The translations under genes were made by a program, and so were the position numbers. From Streptomyces griseicoloratus (GTDB taxonomy: Bacteria > Actinomycetota > Actinomycetes > Streptomycetales > Streptomycetaceae), in contig NZ_JACVQF010000094.1 of assembly GCF_014534645.1 (NCBI RefSeq), forward strand, positions 1-43,301: a DNA stretch of 43,301 nucleotides. The letters are read 5' to 3'. Below the pieces are notes generated by a model. It saw only the letters and a list, made by a program, of their open reading frames with translations. It was not told where the DNA came from and searched no databases. This document shows positions 25,831-34,034 of the stretch, piece by piece. How positions within the stretch are numbered: the first letter of the stretch is position 1; each line of letters opens with the position of its first letter.

Positions 25831-25972
25831 CCGAGCCTCCTCGTCGCGTCACCTGCTGCCGCCAGACGGTAACCGGCCCGCGGGGCCGCATCGCCACCGC
25901 GCTTGCCCGCACCGCGGCGCTCCGGGTCACGATTGCGTCTCGGCCACCCCCGGACCCCTTGCCATCCACTCG

Positions 25973-25986
25973 TGTAATCGTTTCCA
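25973..25986. promoter_or_regulatory. LacI-type operator 1 of the ribose operon
   Basis: TGTAATCGTTTCCA, a degenerate palindrome with central CG. The surrounding 15 bases (CGTGTAATCGTTTCC plus A) repeat at the second site with a single change. The two sites start 22 bases apart, or two DNA turns. Confidence 0.7.
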
Positions 25987-25994
25987 ATCCTCCG

Positions 25995-26008
25995 TGTAAT
26001 CGATTCCA
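25995..26008. promoter_or_regulatory. LacI-type operator 2 of the ribose operon
   Basis: TGTAATCGATTCCA matches the LacI-family pattern with central CG and 6 of 7 symmetric pairs. It ends directly before the GAGGAGGTGG ribosome site of the repressor gene, so bound repressor would block transcription of the whole operon. Confidence 0.75.
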
Positions 26009-26026
26009 CGAGGAGGTGGAACGACG

Positions 26027-27103
26027 ATGGCGAGCATCAAGGACGTCGCCGCCGAGGCGGGGCTGTCCGTCGCGACGGTCTCGCGCGTCCTCAACGGCCA
26101 CCCGTCGGTCAGTGCCGACGCACGCACGCGTGTGCTGGCCGCCGTCGAGGCGCTGGGCTACCGCCCGAACGCCGTCGCCCGGTCGCTGCGCACCGACACC
26201 ACCCGCACCCTCGGCCTGGTCATCAGCGACGTGCTGAACCCGTACTTCACCGAGCTGGCCCGCTCCGTCGAGGAGGAGGCCCGCGCGCTCGGGTACAGCG
26301 TCATCATCGGCAACGCCGACGAGCGGCCCGATCTCCAGGACCACCACGTGACGACGCTGCTGGACCGGCGTATCGACGGGCTGCTCGTCTCCCCCACCGA
26401 CGGCGGCTCGCCGCGGATGCTGGAGGCCGCGCGGGCCGGGACGCCCATGGTGTTCGTCGACCGGTGGATCCCGGGCGTGGACGTGCCCGTGGTCCGGTCG
26501 GACGGGCGTGAGGCCGTGCGGGACCTCGTGGCGCATCTGTACGGGCTCGGGCACCGGCGGCTGGCCATCATCGCCGGCCCGGCCGCCACCACCACCGGCC
26601 GGGAGCGCGTCGACGCCTTCCGGGAGGCGCTCGCCGCGTACGGCCTCGACCTCCCCGGCGCCTACATCGGCCAGGGCGACTTCCAGGCCGGCAGCGGGCG
26701 CCGGGTCACCGAGGGCTTCCTCGACCTGCCCGAGCCGCCCGAGGTCGTCTTCGCCGCCGACAACCTGATGGCGCTCGGCGCGCTGGACGCGGTCCGCGCA
26801 CGCGGGCTGCGCGTGCCCGAGGACATCGCGCTGGCCGCGTTCGACGACGTCCGCTGGTTCGTGCACACCGATCCGCCGGTCACCGCGATCGCCCAGCCCA
26901 CGGGCGAGCTGGGGCGGGCCGCCGTGCGCGCCCTGGTCGACCGCATCGAGGGACGGCCCGGCGAGTCCGTCACGCTCCCCGCCCGGCTCGTCGTCCGCCG
27001 CTCGTGCGGCGAGCGGGGCCCCACGCGGCCCCCGTCCCCCTCCCCCACCCGGTCCCCGTCCCCCGCACAGTCCCCGTCCCCCGTACGAAGGAGTACGTCG
27101 TGA
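26027..27103 (+). CDS. LacI family repressor of the ribose operon
   Basis: A 358-residue LacI/PurR-type regulator. The N-terminal helix-turn-helix and hinge helix are at about residues 2-60 (IKDVAAEAGLSVATVSRVLNGHPSVSADARTRVLAAVEALGYRPNAVARSL), followed by a periplasmic-binding-protein-like sugar-binding domain. The ATG at 26027 has GAGGAGGTGG about 8 bases upstream. It is the first gene of the operon, so the operators at 25973-26008 would make it self-regulating. The last 25 residues form a Pro/Ser-rich tail (PSPSPTRSPSPAQ) encoded by short direct repeats, and its stop overlaps the next start as GTGA. Confidence 0.92.
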   Translation: MASIKDVAAEAGLSVATVSRVLNGHPSVSADARTRVLAAVEALGYRPNAVARSLRTDTTRTLGLVISDVLNPYFTELARSVEEEARALGYSVIIGNADERPDLQDHHVTTLLDRRIDGLLVSPTDGGSPRMLEAARAGTPMVFVDRWIPGVDVPVVRSDGREAVRDLVAHLYGLGHRRLAIIAGPAATTTGRERVDAFREALAAYGLDLPGAYIGQGDFQAGSGRRVTEGFLDLPEPPEVVFAADNLMALGALDAVRARGLRVPEDIALAAFDDVRWFVHTDPPVTAIAQPTGELGRAAVRALVDRIEGRPGESVTLPARLVVRRSCGERGPTRPPSPSPTRSPSPAQSPSPVRRSTS

Positions 27104-28623
27104 GCAACCCGGACGAGTTGCTGCGCATCGAGGGCATCCGCAAGACCTTTCCCGGCGTGGTCGCGCTCGACGGTGTCGACTTCGACCTGCGCCGGGGTGA
27201 GGTCCACGTGCTGCTCGGTGAGAACGGCGCGGGCAAGAGCACCCTCATCAAGATGCTCTCCGGCGCCTACACGCCCGATGCCGGGCGGATCCTGGCCGGC
27301 GGCGAGGAGGTGCGCATCAACGGTGCGCAGGACTCCGAGCGCCTCGGGATCGCCACCATCTACCAGGAGTTCAACCTCGTCCCCGATCTGACGGTCGCCG
27401 AGAACATCTTCCTGGGGCGGCAGCCGCGCCGCCTGGGGATGATCGACCGGAAGAAGATGGACGCCGATGCGGCCGTCCTCCTGGAGCGGGTCGGCGTGAA
27501 CGTCTCGCCCCGCACGCGGGTGCGTGAACTGGGCATCGCCCGGCTCCAGATGGTCGAGATCGCCAAGGCGCTCAGCCTGGACGCGCGCGTGCTCATCATG
27601 GACGAGCCGACCGCCGTGCTCACCTCCGAGGAGGTCGAGAAGCTGTTCGCCATCGTGCGGCGGCTGCGCGAGGACGGCGTCGGGATCGTCTTCATCACCC
27701 ACCACCTGGAGGAGATCGCCGCCCTGGGCGACCGGGTCACCGTGATCCGTGACGGCAGGAGCGTCGGACAGGTGCCCGCCTCCACGCCCGAGGACGAGCT
27801 CGTACGGCTCATGGTCGGGCGGTCGATCGAGCAGCAGTACCCGCGCGAACGGCCCGAGACCGGCGAGGCACTGCTCAAGGTCGAGGGGCTGACGCGGGAC
27901 GGCGTCTTCCACGACGTGAGCTTCGAGGTGCGCGCCGGTGAGGTCGTCGGCATCGCGGGCCTCGTCGGCGCCGGGCGGACGGAGGTCGTCCGGGCGGTGT
28001 TCGGCGCGGACCCGTACGACAAGGGCGCCGTGAAGGTCGCCGGCACGCAGTTGCGCCGGCACGACGTGAACGCCGCCATGGCGGCCGGCATCGGACTCGT
28101 CCCCGAGGACCGCAAGGGCCAGGGGCTGGTCCTCGACGCCTCCGTGGAGGAGAACCTCGGACTGGTCACCCTCAGGTCGGCCTCCCGCGCGGGGCTCGTC
28201 GACCTCAAGGGACAGCACGAGGCCGCGGCCCGGATCGCCGGGCAGCTCGGTGTGCGGATGGCGGGCCTCGGCCAGCACGTGCGCACCCTGTCCGGCGGCA
28301 ACCAGCAGAAGGTCGTCATCGGCAAGTGGCTGCTGGCCAACACCAAGGTGCTGATCCTCGACGAGCCGACGCGCGGCATCGACGTCGGCGCCAAGGTCGA
28401 GATCTACCAGCTCATCAACGAACTGACCGCGCAGGGTGCCGCCGTCCTGATGATCTCCAGCGACCTGCCCGAGGTGCTCGGCATGAGCGACCGCGTGGTG
28501 GTCATGGCGCAGGGGCGCGTCGCCGGCGAACTCCCCGCCGAGGAGGCCACCCAGGACGCCGTGATGGCACTCGCCGTCAGCACCCCCCACAGCAATGGAA
28601 CGGAGGGCCCCCGTGGCCACTGA
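27100..28623 (+). CDS. rbsA: Sugar ABC transporter ATPase, RbsA type
   Basis: A 507-residue double ATPase of the RbsA/MglA class, with two nucleotide-binding domains in one chain. The first has Walker A GENGAGKS (40-47) and Walker B LIMDEPT. The second has the degenerate Walker A GLVGAGRTE and the intact signature LSGGNQQK with LILDEPTRGIDVGAKVEIY, the usual asymmetry. It powers the fused permease-binding protein encoded next. The GTG at 27100 has GGAG about 6 bases upstream and overlaps the repressor stop. Ribose is the probable substrate, from rbsK and rbsD in the same operon. Confidence 0.93.
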   Translation: MSNPDELLRIEGIRKTFPGVVALDGVDFDLRRGEVHVLLGENGAGKSTLIKMLSGAYTPDAGRILAGGEEVRINGAQDSERLGIATIYQEFNLVPDLTVAENIFLGRQPRRLGMIDRKKMDADAAVLLERVGVNVSPRTRVRELGIARLQMVEIAKALSLDARVLIMDEPTAVLTSEEVEKLFAIVRRLREDGVGIVFITHHLEEIAALGDRVTVIRDGRSVGQVPASTPEDELVRLMVGRSIEQQYPRERPETGEALLKVEGLTRDGVFHDVSFEVRAGEVVGIAGLVGAGRTEVVRAVFGADPYDKGAVKVAGTQLRRHDVNAAMAAGIGLVPEDRKGQGLVLDASVEENLGLVTLRSASRAGLVDLKGQHEAAARIAGQLGVRMAGLGQHVRTLSGGNQQKVVIGKWLLANTKVLILDEPTRGIDVGAKVEIYQLINELTAQGAAVLMISSDLPEVLGMSDRVVVMAQGRVAGELPAEEATQDAVMALAVSTPHSNGTEGPRGH

Positions 28624-30565
28624 CACGCTCAAGAGCAAGCCGGGCGCGCAGGGCGCCACGGGCGGTGTGCGCCGCCTGCTGCTGGAGAACGGCGCGCTGA
28701 CCGCGCTGATCGTCCTCGTCATCGCCATGTCGGCGCTGTCCGGGGACTTCCTGACCGCCGACAACCTGCTGAACGTCGGCGTCCAGGCCGCCGTGACCGC
28801 GATCCTCGCCTTCGGCGTCACCTTCGTGATCGTCTCGGCGGGCATCGACCTGTCGGTCGGCTCGGTCGCCGCGCTGTCGGCCACCGTGCTGGCGTGGAGC
28901 GCCACCGAGGCCGGGATGCCGGTCGTCCTGGCGGTGGTCCTGGCGGTCGCGACGGGCATCGCGTGCGGTCTGGTGAACGGTTTCCTCATCTCGTACGGGA
29001 AGCTGCCGCCGTTCATCGCCACGCTGGCCATGCTGTCGGTCGGCCGCGGTCTGTCCCTGGTCATCTCGCAGGGCTCGCCGATCACCTTCCCTGACTCGGT
29101 CTCGCACCTCGGCGACACGCTCGGCGGCTGGCTGCCGGTGCCGGTGCTCGTGATGGTCGTCATGGGCCTGATCACGGCGTTCGTCCTCGGCCGGACGTAC
29201 ATCGGCCGCTCCATGTACGCCATCGGCGGCAACGAGGAGGCCGCGCGGCTGTCCGGGCTGAAGGTGAAGAAGCAGAAGCTCGCCATCTACGCCTTCTCCG
29301 GGCTGTTCGCCGCCGCCGCGGGCATCGTGCTCGCCTCCCGGCTGTCCTCCGCGCAGCCGCAGGCCGCGCAGGGCTACGAGCTGGACGCCATCGCCGCGGT
29401 CGTCATCGGCGGCGCCTCGCTGGCGGGCGGCACCGGCAAGGCGTCGGGCACGCTGATCGGCGCGCTGATCCTGGCGGTGCTGCGCAACGGGCTGAACCTG
29501 CTGTCGGTCTCCGCGTTCTGGCAGCAGGTCGTCATCGGTGTCGTGATCGCGCTGGCGGTGCTGCTGGACACGGTGCGCCGCAAGGCGGGGGCGACCACGC
29601 CGGCGGCCGGGGCCTCCGGTGGCGGCAAGGGCAGGCAGGCGCTGACGTACGTGATCGCGGCGGTCGTCGCGGTGGCCGTCGTCGGTGCGACCTCGCTGCT
29701 GCACAGCGGCTCCTCCGACGGCAAGTCCCAGAAGATCGGCCTGTCGCTGTCGACGCTCAACAACCCGTTCTTCGTGCAGATCCGGGCCGGAGCGCAGGAG
29801 GAGGCGAAGAAGCTGGGCGTGGACCTGACGGTCACGGACGCGCAGAACGACGCCTCGCAGCAGGCCAACCAGCTGCAGAACTTCACCAGTGAGGGCCTGT
29901 CCTCGATCATCGTGAACCCGGTGGACTCCGACGCGGCCGGTCCCTCGGTGCGCGGGGCGAACAAGTCGGACATCCCCGTCGTCGCCGTGGACCGCGGCGT
30001 CAACAAGGCGGACACGTCCGCGCTGGTCGCCTCCGACAACGTCGAGGGCGGTGAGCTGGGCGCCAAGGCGCTCGCGGAGAAGCTGGGCGGCAAGGGCACC
30101 ATCGTCATCCTCCAGGGCCAGGCCGGCACCTCCGCCAGCCGGGAGCGCGGGGCGGGCTTCGCGGCCGGTCTGAAGGCCTACCCCGGTATCAAGGTGGTCG
30201 CCAAGCAGCCCGCGGACTTCGACCGCACCAAGGGTCTGGACGTGATGACGAACCTGCTCCAGGCGCACCCGGACATCAAGGGCGTCTTCGCGGAGAACGA
30301 CGAGATGGCGCTCGGCGCGATCAAGGCGCTGGGTTCCAAGGCCGGCAAGTCGGTCCAGGTCGTCGGCTTCGACGGTACGCCGGACGGGCTGAAGGCGGTC
30401 GAAGCGGGCACTTTGTTCGCGTCCGTCGCGCAGCAGCCGAAGGAACTGGGCAGGATCGCCGTGGACAACGCACTGCGGGCCGCCGAGGGCAAGCAGGTGA
30501 AGGAGATGGTGAAGGTGCCGGTGAAGGTGGTCACGAAGGACAACGTGGCCGGCTTCGACGGCTGA
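28613..30565 (+). CDS. Fused sugar ABC permease and substrate-binding protein (RbsC-RbsB)
   Basis: A 650-residue fusion. Residues about 25-323 are an RbsC-type permease with eight or more spans (AGIDLSVGSVAALSA, IGGNEEAARLSGLKV). A Gly/Ala linker (324-343) and one extra span (344-364) lead to an RbsB-type binding protein (372-650: KIGLSLSTLNNPFFVQIRAGAQEEAKKLG, VFAENDEMALGAIKALG). The extra span puts the binding domain outside, permanently tethered to its channel. The GTG at 28613 has GGAGG 6 bases upstream and overlaps rbsA by 11 bases. From memory, similar fusions occur in other Streptomyces rbs operons. Confidence 0.92.
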   Translation: MATDTLKSKPGAQGATGGVRRLLLENGALTALIVLVIAMSALSGDFLTADNLLNVGVQAAVTAILAFGVTFVIVSAGIDLSVGSVAALSATVLAWSATEAGMPVVLAVVLAVATGIACGLVNGFLISYGKLPPFIATLAMLSVGRGLSLVISQGSPITFPDSVSHLGDTLGGWLPVPVLVMVVMGLITAFVLGRTYIGRSMYAIGGNEEAARLSGLKVKKQKLAIYAFSGLFAAAAGIVLASRLSSAQPQAAQGYELDAIAAVVIGGASLAGGTGKASGTLIGALILAVLRNGLNLLSVSAFWQQVVIGVVIALAVLLDTVRRKAGATTPAAGASGGGKGRQALTYVIAAVVAVAVVGATSLLHSGSSDGKSQKIGLSLSTLNNPFFVQIRAGAQEEAKKLGVDLTVTDAQNDASQQANQLQNFTSEGLSSIIVNPVDSDAAGPSVRGANKSDIPVVAVDRGVNKADTSALVASDNVEGGELGAKALAEKLGGKGTIVILQGQAGTSASRERGAGFAAGLKAYPGIKVVAKQPADFDRTKGLDVMTNLLQAHPDIKGVFAENDEMALGAIKALGSKAGKSVQVVGFDGTPDGLKAVEAGTLFASVAQQPKELGRIAVDNALRAAEGKQVKEMVKVPVKVVTKDNVAGFDG

Positions 30566-30579
30566 CACACGGGGCACGG

Positions 30580-30604
30580 GCGGGCGGTCACGGCGACCGC
30601 CCGC
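30580..30604 (+). terminator. Hairpin between the transporter fusion and rbsK
   Basis: Perfect 10-base arms GCGGGCGGTC (30580-30589) and GACCGCCCGC (30595-30604) around ACGGC, then TTCCTGTCATT. It lies in the only real gap (68 bases) of the operon. A partial terminator or a stability element separating transporter from kinase levels is plausible. Confidence 0.6.
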
Positions 30605-30633
30605 TTCCTGTCATTGGGATCGGGGAGCGATTA

Positions 30634-31536
30634 ATGTACGACTACGACCTCCTGGTCGTGGGGTCGGCCAATGCCGACCTGGTGATCGGTGTCGAGCGCC
30701 GGCCGGGTGCCGGCGAGACGGTGCTCGGCTCCGACCTGGCCGTCCACCCGGGCGGCAAGGGCGCGAACCAGGCGGTGGCCGCCGCCCGGCTCGGGGCCCG
30801 GACGGCTCTGCTGGCCCGGGTCGGCGACGACGACTACGGCCGGCTGCTGCTGGACTCGCAGCGGGCGGCGGGCGTCGATCCCGTGGGCGTCCTGGTGGGC
30901 GGGGCGCCGACCGGTGTCGCGCTGATCACGGTGGATCCCTCCGGGGACAACAGCATCGTGGTCTCGCCGGGCGCGAACGGCCGTCTGACACCGGAGGACG
31001 TCCGCGCCGCCGGGAGCCTCTTCCACGCCTCCCGGGTGGTCTCGGCGCAGTTGGAGATCCCGCTGGAGTCGGTCGTGGAGGTGGTGCGGAACCTGGCGCC
31101 GGACAGCCGTTTCGTGCTGAACCCGTCGCCTCCGCGTCCGCTGCCGCGCGAGGTGCTGGCGGCCTGCGACCCGCTGATCGTGAACGAGCACGAGGCGAAG
31201 GTGATCCTGGGCGAGTCCTGCGTCAGCGAGCGGCCCGAGGACTGGGCGGGGCTCCTGCTGGCCAAGGGGCCGCGCTCGGTGGTGGTGACGCTGGGCGCCG
31301 AGGGGGCGCTGGTGGCGTCCGCCGAGGGCGTCTGCCGGGTCCCGTCCGTGAAGGTGGAGGCCGTGGACACCACGGGCGCGGGCGACGCGTTCACGGCGGC
31401 GCTGGCCTGGCGGCTGGGCACGGGCGCCTCGCTCGCCGAGGCGGCGGCGTACGCGGCCCGGGTCGGGGCGGCGGCCGTCACGAGGGCGGGGGCGCAGGAG
31501 TCGTACCCGACGGCGGCGGAGGTCGAGGCGCTGTGA
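30634..31536 (+). CDS. rbsK: Ribokinase
   Basis: A 300-residue PfkB-family sugar kinase that converts ribose to ribose 5-phosphate with ATP. The N-terminal substrate motif VHPGGKGANQAVAAARLG contains GGKGAN at 40-45. The C-terminal signature DTTGAGDAF (245-253) contains the catalytic base Asp251. The ATG at 30634 follows GATCGGGGAGCGATTA, with GGGGAG about 7 bases upstream. It ends in a GTGA overlap with rbsD. Being in one unit with RbsD and an RbsABC-type transporter makes ribose much more likely than another PfkB substrate. Confidence 0.93.
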   Translation: MYDYDLLVVGSANADLVIGVERRPGAGETVLGSDLAVHPGGKGANQAVAAARLGARTALLARVGDDDYGRLLLDSQRAAGVDPVGVLVGGAPTGVALITVDPSGDNSIVVSPGANGRLTPEDVRAAGSLFHASRVVSAQLEIPLESVVEVVRNLAPDSRFVLNPSPPRPLPREVLAACDPLIVNEHEAKVILGESCVSERPEDWAGLLLAKGPRSVVVTLGAEGALVASAEGVCRVPSVKVEAVDTTGAGDAFTAALAWRLGTGASLAEAAAYAARVGAAAVTRAGAQESYPTAAEVEAL

Positions 31537-31922
31537 AGAGGGCCGGGATACTGAACCGCCATCTGTCCGGCGCGCTGGCCGAACTGGGCCACGGCGACGG
31601 GGTGCTGGTGTGCGACGCGGGCATGCCGATCCCCGGTGGCCCGCGGGTGGTGGACCTGGCGTTCCGGGCCGGGGTGCCGTCGTTCGCGGAGGTCCTGGAC
31701 GGCCTGCTGGCCGAGCTGGTCATCGAGGGCGCGACGGCGGCGACGGAGGTCCGGGAGGCCAACGCGGAGACCGCGGCGCTCCTCGACGACTGCTTCCCCG
31801 GGCTGGAACTGGTCCCCCACGAGCGGCTGAAGGAGCTGTCGGCCCGGGCACGGCTGGTGGTGCGCACCGGGGAGGCCCGCCCGTACGCGAACGTGCTGCT
31901 GCGGTGCGGGGTCTTCTTCTGA
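31533..31922 (+). CDS. rbsD: D-ribose pyranase
   Basis: A 129-residue RbsD/FucU-family protein. It interconverts the pyranose and furanose forms of ribose so that ribokinase receives usable substrate. The family marks are MKRAGILNRHLSGALAELGHGD with catalytic His20, VCDAGMPIPGG with Asp28, and the C-terminal TGEARPYANVLLRCGV. The start is GTG at 31533, overlapping the ribokinase TGA. It is the last gene of the operon and is followed 17 bases later by a strong hairpin terminator. The length is usual for the family. Confidence 0.93.
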   Translation: MKRAGILNRHLSGALAELGHGDGVLVCDAGMPIPGGPRVVDLAFRAGVPSFAEVLDGLLAELVIEGATAATEVREANAETAALLDDCFPGLELVPHERLKELSARARLVVRTGEARPYANVLLRCGVFF

Positions 31923-31939
31923 GGCGACCCGGAACTTCG

Positions 31940-31966
31940 GGGGGCCAGGTCCACGACCTGGCCCCC
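31940..31966 (+). terminator. Terminator of the ribose operon
   Basis: Perfect 11-base arms GGGGGCCAGGT and ACCTGGCCCCC enclose CCACG and are followed by TTGGGTTTTCC. The position, 17 bases after the rbsD stop, fits an intrinsic terminator. Confidence 0.88.
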
Positions 31967-32073
31967 TTGGGTTTTCCCCTCCCGTCAGAACCCCCGCGAT
32001 CCCCCCGGATCCCCCCACCGGGTGTCCTGATGCCAAGTACGACCCGCGGGGGGCGGGAAGGGTTGCACGGGTG

Positions 32074-32090
32074 GGAAAAGATTCTTTTCC
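32074..32090. promoter_or_regulatory. Perfect AT-rich palindrome upstream of the toxin gene
   Basis: GGAAAAGA, T, TCTTTTCC: 8-base perfect arms around one base. The A/T content is striking in this genome. It lies 170 bases upstream of the first toxin start and about 85 bases before a TAGGAT box, so it could be a regulator site for the island. Confidence 0.45.
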
Positions 32091-32243
32091 GGCTGTCCCG
32101 ACCACCTCGCCCCGCGCCGGGAGCCCGCCATCTCGCCTCCGAAGGGCTTCTCGAACTCTGCTTCGCAGCCGCCCCATAGGATCATCTGTCCAATGAGTCC
32201 GGGCCATTGCCTGCTGCTGTCGAACAGGACGGGAAGATTCGCC

Positions 32244-32405
32244 ATGGGGTTGCCAGACACACCAACCAGTCAGGGCACGAAGCCGGATTTGCGTGTGTCT
32301 GACGATGACCTGACCAAGCTCGCAGACGACCTCAACGACATGCAGGACCGTCGACGGAATGCTGACGCCGCTTGTCCAGGGCATCACTCAGCAGTCCAAC
32401 AGTGA
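32244..32405 (+). pseudogene. N-terminal piece of the WXG100-like toxin, out of frame with its body
   Basis: A 53-codon frame starting at ATG 32244, 7 bases after GGAAG. It encodes MGLPDTPTSQG, then DLRVSDDDLTKLADDLNDMQ, which resembles the opening helix of WXG100-type proteins exported by type VII systems. It then runs into unrelated residues (DRRRNADAAC) and stops at 32405. The helix appears to continue in the +1 frame (TVDGMLTPLVQGITQQSNSEWYGAM), the frame of the large toxin gene that overlaps from 32359. One extra base, or two missing, near 32343-32355 would join them. It may be a true frameshift, recoding, a sequencing error or a short separate gene. Confidence 0.5.
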
Positions 32406-33435
32406 GTGGTACGGCGCCATGCGTACGTTCTGCAGCACGCTGTGGGGCACTTCGGCCTGGGGCAAGGAGCAGCACGGTTACAACTGGAAGAACGACAGCT
32501 TCGGCAGCCCAGGGGCGAACCATCCCGTCTTCGCAGTCCTGTTCGACACCTGCGAAGTGATGGTGGATGCCGTCTACCACTTCGCGAAGGCCGCCGAAGA
32601 CGTGCGCGAGGATCTCCACCGGATCTACCGCAAAGCGGTCATCGACACTTTGCCTCAGATCGACTTGAGCGACGGAGTGGACCTCAAGGACGTCAAGAAT
32701 CTGGGCAAAGGGCTGCTGAAATTCGGCAAGGGGCTGGTCACCGACCTGTCGTCGGGAATCGTCCTGAACCTTGACGAGCAGGCGATGAACAATGCGGTGA
32801 CGGAGTACAACAACCGAATCGATCGCCAGACGCGTCGCCTCAAGGACCTGACCAGCGCTCTGGACGAGGCGCACAAAAGTGCCCCCTCCTTCAAGGCGGA
32901 GGAAGCCCGGGCGGAAGCGTTCGGTGCGCGTGCGCTGACGGATTTCAAGGGCAATCCCCTCTACACCGTCCCGGGAGACGACGAGTCGAAGCACAAATAC
33001 CCCGTGGACTTGGCCAATCAGGAGGGTCTGGCGGGCGCTCACGTCATCGACAAGCACGTGGGCAAGACGGACGAGCAGTTGGAGCAGCGGCTCCGGGACC
33101 AGGCAAGACTGTACCCGGACGGGGTCACCAGGCCCATCGCCGTGTCCACGTTCAACAACCTGAACGAGGCACAGCGCTACACCCAGGCCGTGCTCGACGA
33201 TCCCGACAACCAGCGCAAGATAGACCGGTGGCTGAGCAGAAATCCGACGCAGCCCAACCAGACGAGGAACATCGGCCTCGAATTCAGTCACCCCGTGGGC
33301 CGTTCCTGGGCACGCGGAGATCCACAGGCGCACGACTCCGACAAGGTGCTGGTCACTCTTCGGCCCGCTCCCGGCGGCCAACCACCATATGTTGTACTTA
33401 CCGCAATGCCCAGCGACACCCTTCCCAACTCATGA
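32359..33435 (+). CDS. Polymorphic toxin with RNase A-like C-terminal domain
   Basis: A 358-residue frame. Residues 1-95 look like the body of a WXG100-type export domain (SEWYGAMRTFCSTLWGTSAWG, YHFAKAAEDVREDLHRIY). A charged helical linker follows (140-190). Residues about 222-351 match the bacterial RNase A-like toxin domain of CdiA-type effectors: LAGAHVIDKHVGKTDEQL with His228 and His233, STFNNLNEAQRYTQAVLD, then KVLVTLRPAPGGQPPYVVLTAMP. The expected action is RNA cleavage in rival cells after type VII export; no such secretion genes are in the window. The ATG at 32359 has only a weak AGGA. The true start is probably at 32244 by frame joining. Confidence 0.75.
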   Translation: MLTPLVQGITQQSNSEWYGAMRTFCSTLWGTSAWGKEQHGYNWKNDSFGSPGANHPVFAVLFDTCEVMVDAVYHFAKAAEDVREDLHRIYRKAVIDTLPQIDLSDGVDLKDVKNLGKGLLKFGKGLVTDLSSGIVLNLDEQAMNNAVTEYNNRIDRQTRRLKDLTSALDEAHKSAPSFKAEEARAEAFGARALTDFKGNPLYTVPGDDESKHKYPVDLANQEGLAGAHVIDKHVGKTDEQLEQRLRDQARLYPDGVTRPIAVSTFNNLNEAQRYTQAVLDDPDNQRKIDRWLSRNPTQPNQTRNIGLEFSHPVGRSWARGDPQAHDSDKVLVTLRPAPGGQPPYVVLTAMPSDTLPNS

Positions 33436-33446
33436 ACAGGAGCGCC

Positions 33447-34022
33447 GTGCCGGAGCAAGAACCCGTTGTCGACGCAGATTCCTGGAAATCCGCCGTACTC
33501 GATCTGTTCGGTGGGGGCTGGACCTTCGCACAGGTGGGGCCCAGGCGCCATGAAGACTGGCGCCGTGATGTGACCACGGTCATGGCTCTCAAGGCCACCG
33601 ATCCACGGCGCTGGGCTTCACTCAATTACGCGCCCGAAGTCGACGAGAACCGCAGTGGTACGAATTCTCCGTTCTTTCCCTGGAGCCCCGAGGAGACCGG
33701 GAACTCCCTGCACGAGATCGGAGGAGAATCAGCCGGCCGGCTCCTGGTCGCGCTGCAAGGCGATATGTACCAGGCCGCCAACATCCCCGACTTCGAGCAG
33801 CGGAAGGAAACGCTGTTCAGGAGCTCACGGACGATCTTGTCGCGGTTCGGTGCCCACAGCCGCTTCTTCACGAACGCGGCCGAAGCCCACAGGAACCCCG
33901 ACGCCGACCTCCTGAACCCCGACGCAGAGTGGGACTGTCTTTCCGTCTACACCACTGACTGTGGGCTCGTCGCCGTGTCCGATACGGAAATCGGCGTCTT
34001 CTGGGCGTTCTGGGAAGACTGA
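33447..34022 (+). CDS. Candidate immunity protein for the RNase A-like toxin
   Basis: A 191-residue protein that I do not recognise by family (MPEQEPVVDADSWKSAVLDLFGGGWTFAQVGPRRHEDW to EIGVFWAFWED). It is soluble, acidic and rich in Trp and Phe, with no signal. Its place directly behind a toxin gene is that of an immunity protein. The GTG at 33447 has AGGAG 4 bases upstream; an in-frame ATG at 33432 overlaps the toxin stop as ATGA and is an alternative, giving 196 residues. About a third of its first 58 codons end in A or T, far from the host pattern, suggesting recent transfer. Confidence 0.65.
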   Translation: MPEQEPVVDADSWKSAVLDLFGGGWTFAQVGPRRHEDWRRDVTTVMALKATDPRRWASLNYAPEVDENRSGTNSPFFPWSPEETGNSLHEIGGESAGRLLVALQGDMYQAANIPDFEQRKETLFRSSRTILSRFGAHSRFFTNAAEAHRNPDADLLNPDAEWDCLSVYTTDCGLVAVSDTEIGVFWAFWED

Positions 34023-34034
34023 AGGGACCCCACC

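Larger units (their letters stand above)
31923..32243. other. Intergenic region entering the toxin island
   Basis: This 321-base stretch holds the ribose operon terminator (31940-31966), a G/C-homopolymer-rich segment, a perfect AT-rich palindrome (32074-32090) and a TAGGAT -10-like box at 32176-32181 that could start the toxin transcript. I see no gene in it. Confidence 0.5.

Noticed and set aside
26662-29286. An 874-codon minus-strand frame across the ribose operon
   Set aside because: It runs antisense to repressor, rbsA and the permease fusion, all of which have intact motifs and coupled starts.
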